Below, piece by piece: positions 43,806 through 53,219 of a DNA stretch of 64,000 nucleotides. Origin of the DNA: Symsagittifera roscoffensis. Taxonomy: Eukaryota > Xenacoelomorpha > Acoela > Convolutidae. The position numbers and the translations under genes were made by a program. The notes beneath the pieces are model-generated. The model was not told where the DNA came from, ran no database searches, and saw only the letters and a program-made list of their open reading frames with translations. The stretch covers positions 70,020,145-70,084,144 of the forward strand of contig NC_087062.1 of NCBI RefSeq assembly GCF_963678635.1. The letters run 5' to 3'. The stretch's first letter is position 1. Every line of letters begins with the position of its first letter.

Positions 43806-44939
43806 TTCAAAAAACCATCAAAAATTGCTACCCAACAGTCACAAAGTCAGTCTTCACCGACATCATCCCAAGATAACCCAACACAATCTTCAATTACTCA
43901 AAATCCTCAAACATCTACACGAATTTCATTTCAAGACAATCCATACACTTTTGAAGAACGACATGCTCGTTTATCAGAACCACTAGAACCAGTTCAACGA
44001 CAAGCACCTCTAAGCGAACCAACATATAACCTATACCCAACACTACCACAAGAACTAACTAGAATAAGAAATCCTAGTCAAAACCAAAATACAGTCGAAA
44101 TAAATAGACAAATTATACATCCTCGACGAAACAGAAATTTTCAAACTCCCCGAGTTCATTTTGATATACCTCAATCCCCATCACAAAACACTCCAGAAAA
44201 CCCCATTGGTATATTCCCAGAAACCCCTACACTTCTTTCACAACGTAGCACCTCAAGCCTACCATCAGATTACTTAGGTTCAACACCAACATCTGAACAA
44301 ATACGTGAAAATCCCTTTAACCCCCCAAACCAAGCATCACGACTACCATATTGGACAACACATTCATTTACACAAGGTGAATTAAATTTAGTCAATGACC
44401 CAATAGATATTTCTACGGATACAACAACATCCTCATCACTACCAGAAACATTATCACTACCATCAACACCATCAATAAGCCAGATTTCACCACCACCTTT
44501 TAACTTAAATTTTCCAAATAATCTCGACGCCAGATATCGAGAACAATCATCAATAAATATTCCTTTAAGATTAGATTGGAATACATTTACAGCACCTCCA
44601 CCATTATTTGGACAACATCAAGAAAGTAACCGCCTTCATAACTGGGCACTTAATAGATTACAATATCGCCAAGATATTCACAACGATATCCGTGATCACA
44701 ATATTCAAATACTCCAACAAAACAGTTTACAATTAAAGTTTGAAATCACAGTTAAGTTAAATAATATTACCCAACATCCCTACCCATTAAATCCACCTAA
44801 CATAACAGCTCAATCACTACCACCACCGTTTATAACTACTGAAGTAATATATAAATACGACAGATACACCAAAAACACAATTGGTTACATTACATTTTAC
44901 AATCCATACTCAGGATTATCATACACATGTATATTCTAA
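43806..44939 (+). CDS. ATG-less 377-codon ORF, Ser/Pro-rich, unknown
   Basis: A continuous frame from just after the TAA at 43803-43805 to TAA at 44937-44939 without a single in-frame ATG, so standard ORF callers miss it. The first 230 codons are Ser/Pro/Thr/Gln-rich. The C-terminal 140 look more structured (DWNTFTAPPPLFGQHQESNR, then LKFEITVKLNNIT and a Tyr-rich end). The C-terminal half is conserved in the minus copy (19132-19371). It overlaps the envelope ATG by 13 nt in both copies. Expression would need a non-AUG start, or splicing onto an upstream exon such as TM1 (donor 43583-43588; AACAG and GTCAG candidates near 43840-43855). Function unknown. Confidence 0.7.
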   Translation, partial: FKKPSKIATQQSQSQSSPTSSQDNPTQSSITQNPQTSTRISFQDNPYTFEERHARLSEPLEPVQRQAPLSEPTYNLYPTLPQELTRIRNPSQNQNTVEINRQIIHPRRNRNFQTPRVHFDIPQSPSQNTPENPIGIFPETPTLLSQRSTSSLPSDYLGSTPTSEQIRENPFNPPNQASRLPYWTTHSFTQGELNLVNDPIDISTDTTTSSSLPETLSLPSTPSISQISPPPFNLNFPNNLDARYREQSSINIPLRLDWNTFTAPPPLFGQHQESNRLHNWALNRLQYRQDIHNDIRDHNIQILQQNSLQLKFEITVKLNNITQHPYPLNPPNITAQSLPPPFITTEVIYKYDRYTKNTIGYITFYNPYSGLSYTCIF

Positions 44940-47545
44940 AATTATTAATTTTTCTCCAACTCCCTTTTCTAGTAATCTCAAATCAAAACATAAACCCTTC
45001 CCCTCGTACAGCACCACAAGATTTATTAGTAACACATTACGATTGCGAAGAAAATGAACAAAAAACACTACACAAATATGCAATAAATCAAGTATCACAA
45101 TGTGAAACAGAACCACAAGCTATAGAAACCACAGATATAATAGCAACACTCTATTCAAAAGCCCGAGCAACAACAGTTACAGGTTATAAATTCACAGCGA
45201 CATTTTCCGAAAAGAAAGTACATTGTTCACAAGTCTCCAACGGCAACAAAAACCGACTTGACCATGAATCATTCTATCAAAGTAATATAGAACGTCTTTT
45301 ACATCTCAATCCCGACGATTGTAAAAATGAATTACTTAGACTAAACATCACACAAAATAAAAATTCCCAAAGAAAATTAGTTAATTTTCAAGTTTTTTCA
45401 GACTCTGTACACCAATCACAACTTGAAAGACACCAAGGACATATAAAACTAGACGAAAAATACCCGTATAACGGCGCACACGGACGATTAACCTATGACC
45501 TACATGATAAACATTGGATACCACACATTGGTATAAATAACCCATCAAACTGCAAAGCAGACACGAAAAATAAAGGATACCAAGAAATAATGTTTTTCGA
45601 TTGGAAAATACAACTCGAAAAAATACAACTCACACGAGATTTATCTGATAATACAATGATCTATCAAGGAATCCGACTACCTTGTAAAAATGATCAAGGA
45701 TATTGCGACCCTACAACAAGAACACAAGCAACAATTGTTTGGTTCCCCGAAGATACATGTACAACATTTCAAGTAGCAAAAATACACGCTCGTATGATAA
45801 AATTTCACGAAAAATATTTTATACAATCAATTCCATATGAACAAGTCCATCCATCACGCAAACTAAGTTCCGATTTTAGAAACATAGACAATATAGAAAA
45901 TAAATTGACACGTTTTCAAATATATCAAGAAACAGAACTTGCATGTAAATACAGGAATCCACTTCACAGAACACAATACTCTGAAATATTAGTTGAATAC
46001 GAAAAAGGATTCGACATGACCACTGGAAAAGTAAAAATCGACCCATATGCCACAGGTCATCCTCTAAACGAAGGAACATCCTATATACCAGTTAATTTTG
46101 AAAAAAGCAACGGACAACCTGGTGGACATCTAAAACCTTATGACACCAGAAGCACACGCTTACAAGAATTATCACTAATGAATACTACATATTTCGGTAA
46201 TATCCACTATGATATTCATTTGGATATGAAACTAGACTATACAATTAGCCGCATTTTTCAAGAAATGTCACTCTCCGAATTAGAAACACTACACCAACTA
46301 TGCGAATTAGAACGAACACAAATATTACAATCACTTGCACTAGCAGTATTAAAAATACCCTACGCAGGATACTTATTATCAGGAAATAGATCAAATTTTT
46401 TAGACTATGAAGGAAACATCTTATGGTTTTATACTTGTACTAAAAAAGTATCACCACTATACGTTTTTGAAGATAAACGATGTTATAAAAGAATCCCTAT
46501 CTTTTATAAGAATAAAGTACATTTCGTGGATACACTTTCACGAAGAACCTATTTCTGGGATACCGCAGTCCCATGTGGATCAGAAAACAGCCACAATGTA
46601 GTACAACTAAACCCTGATGAAAATAAATATTATCTTCTCACTCCATATCCCACATTAATGCAATCACTCAAAAAATTTTCACCAGAAAGCATTCGCGCTA
46701 TCGCTCGAAACCCAAATATAGACTTACAATCAATAGGAATCTATTCAAAATCAGATATTCAACATCACATTAGAACACAACAATTCCAAGAATTATTAAC
46801 ACAAATGGACACTATACAAAGACAATCAATAGACCAAAATTTACGCAAACTTGCAGAAACTGCAGGATTTGCCGATATCTACACGCAAGACTATAGCGGA
46901 TATTTTAAAGACATTAAAGATTATATATATCTAAACGGTGAAAAATACCGTCCCCAAGATATATCACCAATTAACATTTTTAGCTTTGTTACACTCAAAA
47001 ATGAGATCCTCGATTTTCTAGGATGGCCCTACTACATCTTAGAAAAATTGACTATTTTATACGCAATGTTTAACTTTATTGGATTTCTTTTCTCACTTTT
47101 AAAAGGAATCTACAACACATGTGCTATACACACACAAGTAAACAGACAAGCAAGCGTAGCACGCATACTCTTTGCAGGATTTTTTGGAATTTTTTCTACA
47201 TCTATAAACAAAATTCTTTTAGACGCACAAATAAAAGAATATAACACAAAAATAGCAACACGACAAAATACATACGACGAAGAACATAACAATGTAGACA
47301 TAACGCCAACGGCACCACAATTACCACCCCTACCAAATAACCATCCACTATCCCTAGTCCCACGAAATTTTCGAAATTTAGCCATCACACATAATCCAAA
47401 TTTTCGACTCACCACATCACAAAGTCCCATCCAACATATAATGACACACCAGTCACAAGATGATAATACTTATGAACAAATTATTGAACAACCCCATACC
47501 ACCGCTTTTCAGTCTCAAAATAATCATTTTTTTAGCCCACGATGA
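44927..47545 (+). CDS. env: Envelope-like membrane glycoprotein, 872 aa
   Basis: Starts with a hydrophobic signal peptide (MYILKLLIFLQLPFLVIS). The large ectodomain has many Cys and several N-glycosylation sequons. A hydrophobic membrane region lies at about 692-730, a second weaker one at 745-760, followed by a Pro/Gln-rich tail of about 110 residues. The segment at about 455-560, with spaced Cys, GYLLSGNR and CYKRIPIFY, resembles in pattern the class III-like glycoproteins of Jingchuvirales (chuviruses) and their copies captured by arthropod LTR elements. I judge this from memory of the family, not from an alignment. No furin-type cleavage site is obvious. The start overlaps the ATG-less ORF, and the end overlaps the next gene by ATGA. 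A broken homologue lies at 16099-18862. Confidence 0.8.
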   Translation: MYILKLLIFLQLPFLVISNQNINPSPRTAPQDLLVTHYDCEENEQKTLHKYAINQVSQCETEPQAIETTDIIATLYSKARATTVTGYKFTATFSEKKVHCSQVSNGNKNRLDHESFYQSNIERLLHLNPDDCKNELLRLNITQNKNSQRKLVNFQVFSDSVHQSQLERHQGHIKLDEKYPYNGAHGRLTYDLHDKHWIPHIGINNPSNCKADTKNKGYQEIMFFDWKIQLEKIQLTRDLSDNTMIYQGIRLPCKNDQGYCDPTTRTQATIVWFPEDTCTTFQVAKIHARMIKFHEKYFIQSIPYEQVHPSRKLSSDFRNIDNIENKLTRFQIYQETELACKYRNPLHRTQYSEILVEYEKGFDMTTGKVKIDPYATGHPLNEGTSYIPVNFEKSNGQPGGHLKPYDTRSTRLQELSLMNTTYFGNIHYDIHLDMKLDYTISRIFQEMSLSELETLHQLCELERTQILQSLALAVLKIPYAGYLLSGNRSNFLDYEGNILWFYTCTKKVSPLYVFEDKRCYKRIPIFYKNKVHFVDTLSRRTYFWDTAVPCGSENSHNVVQLNPDENKYYLLTPYPTLMQSLKKFSPESIRAIARNPNIDLQSIGIYSKSDIQHHIRTQQFQELLTQMDTIQRQSIDQNLRKLAETAGFADIYTQDYSGYFKDIKDYIYLNGEKYRPQDISPINIFSFVTLKNEILDFLGWPYYILEKLTILYAMFNFIGFLFSLLKGIYNTCAIHTQVNRQASVARILFAGFFGIFSTSINKILLDAQIKEYNTKIATRQNTYDEEHNNVDITPTAPQLPPLPNNHPLSLVPRNFRNLAITHNPNFRLTTSQSPIQHIMTHQSQDDNTYEQIIEQPHTTAFQSQNNHFFSPR

Positions 47546-49347
47546 GCCGCCAACTTGGATCACTACACCGATCAAATTCCCACCCAACCAATCTTACCTC
47601 TCCAACCCCAATAATACCACTTTTTGCTTTTCCGCCACCCGATTTTCCACCTAGTAATGTAACATCAGGCATGAATTCCGACACTAATTCACACATCTCA
47701 GTTTTATATTCCATCTCACAACTCAATAACCCGAATATTGAAACCCCCGATGAATTTGCCGACTCAGAACCATCCCCATCCAATAATTTTCATAACTCTT
47801 CTAATTTTTCTCAACCCCCATTTCAACCCATATTATCCAATAACCCTGACCCAATCACTTCCACACCCTCTTATGCTTCCCAAGTTACCCCAACCTACTC
47901 CTCATACCATTCTGACCAATCATCTCATTCTCCAGACACCCCCCGAATCTCCCCAGAGCTAGATAATTTTATTACCCTTCAACAACAACCCTACCACCTT
48001 AATACCCCAACCATAAACCAAATCTCCTCCACAATAAATTCATCCAACCCCCCTACCCCTACACCCTCTTCAAATTATACTGAATCATTAGCACCATCAT
48101 CCACATCAACTGAATCTTCACTCAACACTAATAGAGCTTACCGCACTTTTAAAAGAAAGTTCCCCAACCATCCTTTCCCAGCAAAACCAGGAACAGCCCG
48201 TGAATACATCAACCACCCCAAGCATACTAACACAAAAGAATTTTTAGCCATCACCTTACCCTCATTCCCACAATACACCTTAAACACCCCCCACGACACT
48301 AACGAAACACGCAACTTTGTAGATGAATACGTTTTAATGCCCACTCTCTCTTGGACCTCATATTATCATTTTACTAACCCTCTTTGCTTACCTTTATCTA
48401 ACACTCACATCGATATAGAGCGAAATACGGACATGCTATATCGACTCACTACACCACTAACCGCTAGACAATTTACTTACGTTGGATATAAAAAATCACT
48501 AAAAACACACACTGCACCTAGAGCTAACGAATATACACTCGAATACTATGATCACAACATCATCAGAGCTAACCAAGATCAATTCTTAGACGACGATCGC
48601 TTCGCTAATCCACAAATTACCGAGAAATTTTTCATCAAGACACCATATATATTCACACTAAACATCTTCGACCGAAAGTTTGATCACATTATTTCAGAAG
48701 CACTAACAGACACACAAGCATACGAAAGTTTTAAAGAACGCTTCCAAATATTTTCACTAACCTTTCATTTCCTTGCACCACACGAAAGAGATTTACACTG
48801 CTCACACGATATTATGTTGCGCACTAAACAAACCCACACATATAGTTATTATCGCTTCATCCAAAATCACTTTGACCTACACACACCCTCTAGACAACCA
48901 CACCATCGTTTTCAATTCATTAATTCCAAATACACTTCACCATTTTTCCTAAATTTCACATATTGTATTAAAGACACTAACCTCCATGGTATTCTTCGTA
49001 ATTATGACCCCATAACCCAAATGTACATTTTCTGCCCCATCACCAAGACCTTCAACGCCGAAGAATCCCGACCCTTCCTTATCCCGCACGAGTTCCTACA
49101 ACCTATAGAAATCCCAATTTTAGAATTCATCCACAGCACTAAATTTAACCACAAATTATATAACTTAATCCAAAACACACCTTATGAGTTTGCAGTAGGC
49201 ACTGAAGAACTGACCACTATTAAGGCACTTCAATTGCTTTGGCCACTGCTTCAGACTAAAAATATCATCCGCATTCTAGCTAAACTACTCACAACTTCAG
49301 AACTAATTCACGACATCTTCCCCCACGGTTTTTTCCCCGACGACTAA
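47542..49347 (+). CDS. 601-aa ORF after env, unknown
   Basis: Begins in the ATGA that ends env. Residues 1-200 are Ser/Pro/Asn/Thr-rich low complexity. Residues about 210-601 look globular, with many aromatic residues and conserved blocks shared with the minus copy: HCSHDIMLRTKQTHTYSYY, RFQFIN-KYTSP, MYIFCP-TKT and the terminal IHDIFPHGFFPDD. No signal peptide, membrane span or known catalytic motif. Third positions are C-rich at the start, unlike the A-rich neighbours. I recognise no family. Its place after env, overlapping it, suggests translation by re-initiation and a virion or accessory role, which is inference. Confidence 0.8.
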   Translation: MSRQLGSLHRSNSHPTNLTSPTPIIPLFAFPPPDFPPSNVTSGMNSDTNSHISVLYSISQLNNPNIETPDEFADSEPSPSNNFHNSSNFSQPPFQPILSNNPDPITSTPSYASQVTPTYSSYHSDQSSHSPDTPRISPELDNFITLQQQPYHLNTPTINQISSTINSSNPPTPTPSSNYTESLAPSSTSTESSLNTNRAYRTFKRKFPNHPFPAKPGTAREYINHPKHTNTKEFLAITLPSFPQYTLNTPHDTNETRNFVDEYVLMPTLSWTSYYHFTNPLCLPLSNTHIDIERNTDMLYRLTTPLTARQFTYVGYKKSLKTHTAPRANEYTLEYYDHNIIRANQDQFLDDDRFANPQITEKFFIKTPYIFTLNIFDRKFDHIISEALTDTQAYESFKERFQIFSLTFHFLAPHERDLHCSHDIMLRTKQTHTYSYYRFIQNHFDLHTPSRQPHHRFQFINSKYTSPFFLNFTYCIKDTNLHGILRNYDPITQMYIFCPITKTFNAEESRPFLIPHEFLQPIEIPILEFIHSTKFNHKLYNLIQNTPYEFAVGTEELTTIKALQLLWPLLQTKNIIRILAKLLTTSELIHDIFPHGFFPDD

Positions 49348-50204
49348 CAGGTAAGTATGAATTAAATGAATATAACTAACTAATTGAAATATTAAAAAAC
49401 TCACCATACTTTATCCATGTTTTCCTTAGATTTTTAGCCTTCATCCGACGATCACCTACAAAAACCACAAAAAACAAATAAAGATCGCAAATTTCATCAA
49501 ACAGACTTCAACAATTCTATTAATCTCTTACACTTATAAATTTATAAATTTAATACCAATGCAGTAAATTCATTTCTAAAATTTTCCCCACAAGCAGTAA
49601 ATCTAATTATGATGAAAATTTGTAACTTAAAATTCCCCCATAACTAGCAGTAAATTTCCAAATTCTATGCAGTAAATTAATAAAATGCAATTGCAGTACT
49701 AACCTTTTGATATTTTCATTCATTCGCACAAAAACTCTATCCACACTCGCACAGCTCGCCCACGAAGAATTGTTTAAAATAATGAATTTCAGTTTCAAGT
49801 TTTCACACTCAACAAATCTAACATATAATAACATGTTTCAAACTTTCCTTTAACCCGGTTGGAAAGGAATCATATACTAAACAAAACTAACCAACGCAGC
49901 TTACTAAATACCACAAATCATAAAATAACAGCATGACTAAGAAAAGGAAACCAACGGTACCCAAACCGGATTAACCCAGTTTAAAACTGGATAATTTATT
50001 CTTTTGAAGACTATTACAAAGTCTTAGAAAGAAATAATAAAACACAAAAAAGTCGAAAGACAAACCCATACCACAAACAATTTGTTTTTTGGAAAAAGTA
50101 CATAACCAACAAGACATAAGTAAAACCACAACAAACCCAACATAAAACGTTGTCACATAACAGGACCCCTCACAAACACCGCATGAAATCATACTCCCAC
50201 TCCT

Positions 50205-50262
50205 GGCCTAACCCACCAGGAAAGGACGTCCTGAGCATGCTCTATAGCCGGCCTAACCCACC
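50205..50262 (+). repeat. Paired 13-mer GGCCTAACCCACC, 45 bp apart
   Basis: At 50205-50217 and 50250-50262, with GGACGTCC between. Same pair and same spacing in the minus copy (13471, 13516). Confidence 0.75.
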
Positions 50263-50303
50263 GCGCTACATCCACGCTTTGTGACCACACCTTTATTTTT
50301 AAT

Positions 50304-50331
50304 AAGAGCTACTCAAGGGTGAGTAACTCTT
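50304..50331. other. Conserved hairpin
   Basis: AAGAGCTACTCA, loop AGGG, TGAGTAACTCTT: a 12-bp stem with one mismatch; perfect in the minus copy (13402-13429). Confidence 0.65.
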
Positions 50332-50514
50332 CAAAATAACCGAACTAAAACAAAAAGCTTTTGTGAAAACAACTAACTAAAATCATTATTAAAAAATATT
50401 AAACTAATAAAAGTTTTATAAAATGTAAAATCACATGATGCAATATATAGATCAGAATACAACACCAAGGACGAACATCAAAAGACAAGACGACCCCACT
50501 ACACTCGAGAGAGA

Positions 50515-50904
50515 ATGACCAACTACAATCGATATGCCGCTCACAATCACAACTCAAAGGATTTAGAGTACGACTTGACTTCGCAGAAAAGGACTTCATT
50601 GAACTAGACCAATGACCACCTCGATGTTCAAGTATACGTACAGATCCGAGTAACCAGGCATCCCCTCCACGCACAATCTCCACGCCATTCCCAAGCTAGA
50701 TCAGCCACAAAAGAAGTTCTCCCCGAAGAACAGAAAAACCTGACATATCCAACCATTCTGAAATCAGAATTGATTTGTCGTTGTCACAAGAAGAAGCGGA
50801 AGAAAATTATGATGTTCGCCAAATACCAACGTCCATCATCCACCCTTGAATTACAGAAGAACTGTTCTAAAAAACTCTGTAAAACCCGGATGGGTGGAAC
50901 CTGA
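50515..50904 (+). CDS. 3' ORF with in-frame TAG, 129 codons, unknown
   Basis: ATG at 50515 opens MTNYNRYAAHNH. After 30 codons TAG (50605-50607) interrupts the frame, which then runs open for 98 more codons through the purine tract and 10 nt into the 3' LTR, ending TGA at 50902. The minus copy has Gln at the TAG position and is otherwise alignable in the same frame (12990-13220). The second half is Lys-rich (CHKKKRKK). TAG from CAG is a single transition, so this may be a recent nonsense mutation, or a leaky stop. The frame is also open without ATG back to 50422, so the real start is uncertain. Confidence 0.5.
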
Positions 50905-51304
50905 TCTAAACTATATTTTATGATTGGATAAATTAAATGTTTTACCAATGTAAAGTATTTAATATTAACCAATCATGATCCATCTAACTAACAACCCACT
51001 TATTTGTAAGTGCTGAAGTTACTTGTAATTTCAGCACCAGAGAGATTTGAATTTAACTTAGAAATTATTTGGACTCTCCCGAGCACTTCAGCAGCCGCAA
51101 TAAACCAGTATACCCTAGATCTATTGAGCCTAGCAGAGACTAGTTAAACAACCTGAGACTAGATAGTATAAGAGTAAGATTAGGATCGGTATTAGACTAA
51201 GAAGTTGCACGAATCTATCCGGCCGAAAATAAGATAGCGTGACGAGCAGACGGTGTACCCTATCCGAAATTACTCTATGAGTTAACCAACTCGGTCCTAA
51301 CTCA
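50895..51304 (+). repeat. 3' LTR
   Basis: 410 bp, nearly identical to the 5' LTR, preceded by GGATGGG and followed by the TTAT duplication. AATAAA at 51099-51104. Confidence 0.96.
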
Positions 51305-51492
51305 TTATCCTTTTTTTCCCACCTGCAAAATTTTTAGAGTAATTTTTCTGTTCACATTGTTGGATTGTTACAAAATTTGGCATACGGACTGATTATGCCA
51401 TTACAAAGATATTTGGTCTTCATAATCAACCTTGTAAAACCACGCGTTACACCATAAGATCGATGCTTATGTGAGAGGGGGAGGAAAGAGCC
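51305..51492. mobile_element. Right fragment of the family A MITE interrupted by the retroelement
   Basis: Continues the MITE begun at 32446: after TTAT come CCCACCTGCAAAATTTTTAG, the CCATTACAAAGATATTTGGT body in inverted orientation, and the end GAGGGGGAGGAAAGAGCC. Confidence 0.65.
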
Positions 51493-51593
51493 AAATTTTG
51501 TTCATTTTGACCAACTTTCGCAAAAGTTAGCATCTTTGCCAGGCCGGGCGGAAAAGGTAAACAAACCAATTTGTTAATTAAAGATTCCCAGCT

Positions 51594-51786
51594 GGATCTT
51601 TTTCTCCCCCCCCCCCCCCCCCCACACCACACACACCTTGTAAAGTAGTGGTTTTAGAAGGTTAGCTATGAAGACCAAATATGCTTATCATTGCTGTCAT
51701 CGCATGTCAATTTTCATAATAATCGGATAACACAAACAATAATTTTTCTTTAAAAAAAATGCTGGGGGGGGGGGGGGGTAGAGCCT
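51594..51786. mobile_element. MITE, family A copy
   Basis: A GGATCTTTTTC plus long C-run on the left, a long G-run and TAGAGCC on the right. The body has GAAGACCAAATATGCTTATC and GCATGTCAATTTTCATAATA. Confidence 0.65.
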
Positions 51787-51953
51787 CTCAAGTAACATAA
51801 AACTACTGCAGTATTGGAAATACTAAAGCCCTAGCATGCAGAGGCGGATCTAGAATTTTCTCGAGGGGTTGGGCGGATTTTCAACAAAAAATTCGAAATT
51901 TTATCGACCGTTTTTTAGGTTGACCAAATTGGTTTCCGAGCTTTCACAAATCA

Positions 51954-52176
51954 GGCTCTTTTCCAGTTCCCCCCCCCCTTTCAAATTCAGTTTTCAAAAG
52001 TCTATTCAACGTTGTCGCAATGCAATGAAATTAAGCGTGGTGAACAAATCGACAATTGTGAACAAATTTGTTCTCCATACTTTACAGCGTAAAATCACGC
52101 ATTTAGCCGTAATAAAACGTAAAACAAATATAAAAGTCGGTATTTTGAAAGGGGGAGGGGAAACTAGAAAAGAGCC
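51954..52176. mobile_element. MITE, family B copy
   Basis: Starts GGCTCTTTTCCAGTTCCCCC and ends GGGGAAACTAGAAAAGAGCC (inverted pair). The body contains GTGGTGAACAAATCGACAAT and CACGCATTTAGCCGTAATAA. About 90% identical to 53574-53786. Confidence 0.75.
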
Positions 52177-52389
52177 ACAAATCATTATAAAGACTCTATT
52201 TTGACCAAATTTTCTACGCCACAGGCAAAAAAATTGACAAAAGGGGCCGAAAAGGCGTTTTGTGCAATTTTGGAAAATTTTAACCAAAAAATCGCGTGCT
52301 CTGGGCGCACGCTTCCCCCTCAGTTTGAGTATATATTGACATCAAAGGCGCCCTTCGAAAAAAGTTTAGGATCCGTCAGGCAAAAATGG

Positions 52390-52590
52390 GGCTCTTTTTC
52401 CTTTTCCCCCCATCTCACTCAAACATGAATTTTATGGTCTAACGAGTCGTTTTACAAGGTTAATTATGACGACCATATGTGCTTGTTATGGCCTAATTAG
52501 TCTGCATGTCAATTTTCACGATAATCGGACAAAGTGAACAGTATTTTCAAATAGAAAAATTTGCAGGTAGGGGGGAAAGGAAAAAGAGCC
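52390..52590. mobile_element. MITE, family A copy
   Basis: Starts GGCTCTTTTTCCTTTTCCCC and ends GGGGGGAAAGGAAAAAGAGCC-type sequence. The best-preserved ends of the family in this window. Confidence 0.75.
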
Positions 52591-53219
52591 AAAAATGGAG
52601 ATCATACAATAGTACAAAGGGCGACCCTTTGGGTCAGCAGGGGGTCGAATTCCTGAGAAAGGGGCGTCCCCCACCCCCCTTCCTTCATTCGCTGGTGTTG
52701 ATAGGCCAACCAAAATGATTTGTTTCACAATCTTTACTATTTTTCAGCAATAAATGAGCTCCGCATAAGCATATTTTTAAAAACATCTAAAATGCGGTTT
52801 TGTAATTTTTTCAATTAGTTTGGTCAAAAATACAATTTATTCGCTGAGCTGAAAATAATTGTTCTGCCAGACATAGCAAATACTTGTACTATTTTTGTTG
52901 CTAAATATGATCAATCAAACTTGATAGAAAAATATGCCGCACGTGCATAAACACCTTAAGAATGTATCGCAAAAACTATTTAATTTTTAATCATCGCGTA
53001 CCATGTTTCGTGTTGGTATATAGTCGCAAGAAATTAACTTAAATGGTATATATAAAAGTGATAATTAGTCTTACATAACGCTATGGATATCAAATATGCG
53101 CGCAACTGCACACCCAAAAAAGACGCCTAATTTGGACAAGAGTTTGCGACTTCCTTTGGAGAAACTGAAATCGGCAAGCACAGGTTCAAAACTTCTCTTT
53201 TTTGCTTCGGCTGCAAATA

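Larger units (their letters stand above)
49348..50514 (+). promoter_or_regulatory. 3' non-coding region with conserved motifs
   Basis: No long frame. GCAGTAAAT occurs at 49561, 49594, 49647 and 49669 and, as TTTACTGC, in the minus copy. A block around CTCGCCCACGAAGAATTGTT (49757-49777) and the sequence around GGTACC near 49957 are shared. The 13-mer pair (50205, 50250) and a hairpin (50304-50331) follow. Confidence 0.55.
32457..51304 (+). mobile_element. Giant env-bearing Ty3/Gypsy-like retroelement, near-intact plus-strand copy
   Basis: 18,848 bp bounded by LTRs of 408 and 410 bp that differ by one substitution and a small indel region, each TGGAACC...AACTCA, and flanked by the 4-bp duplication TTAT (32453-32456 and 51305-51308). 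The primer site follows the 5' LTR by 2 nt; the purine tract GGATGGG precedes the 3' LTR. Pol order protease-RT-RNase H-integrase with a D-D(35)-E integrase and GPY/F motif places it in the Ty3/Gypsy group. It encodes at least nine frames, several beyond gag, pol and env. The near-identical LTRs mean recent insertion. The only clear lesion is an in-frame TAG in the 3' ORF. Confidence 0.95.
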
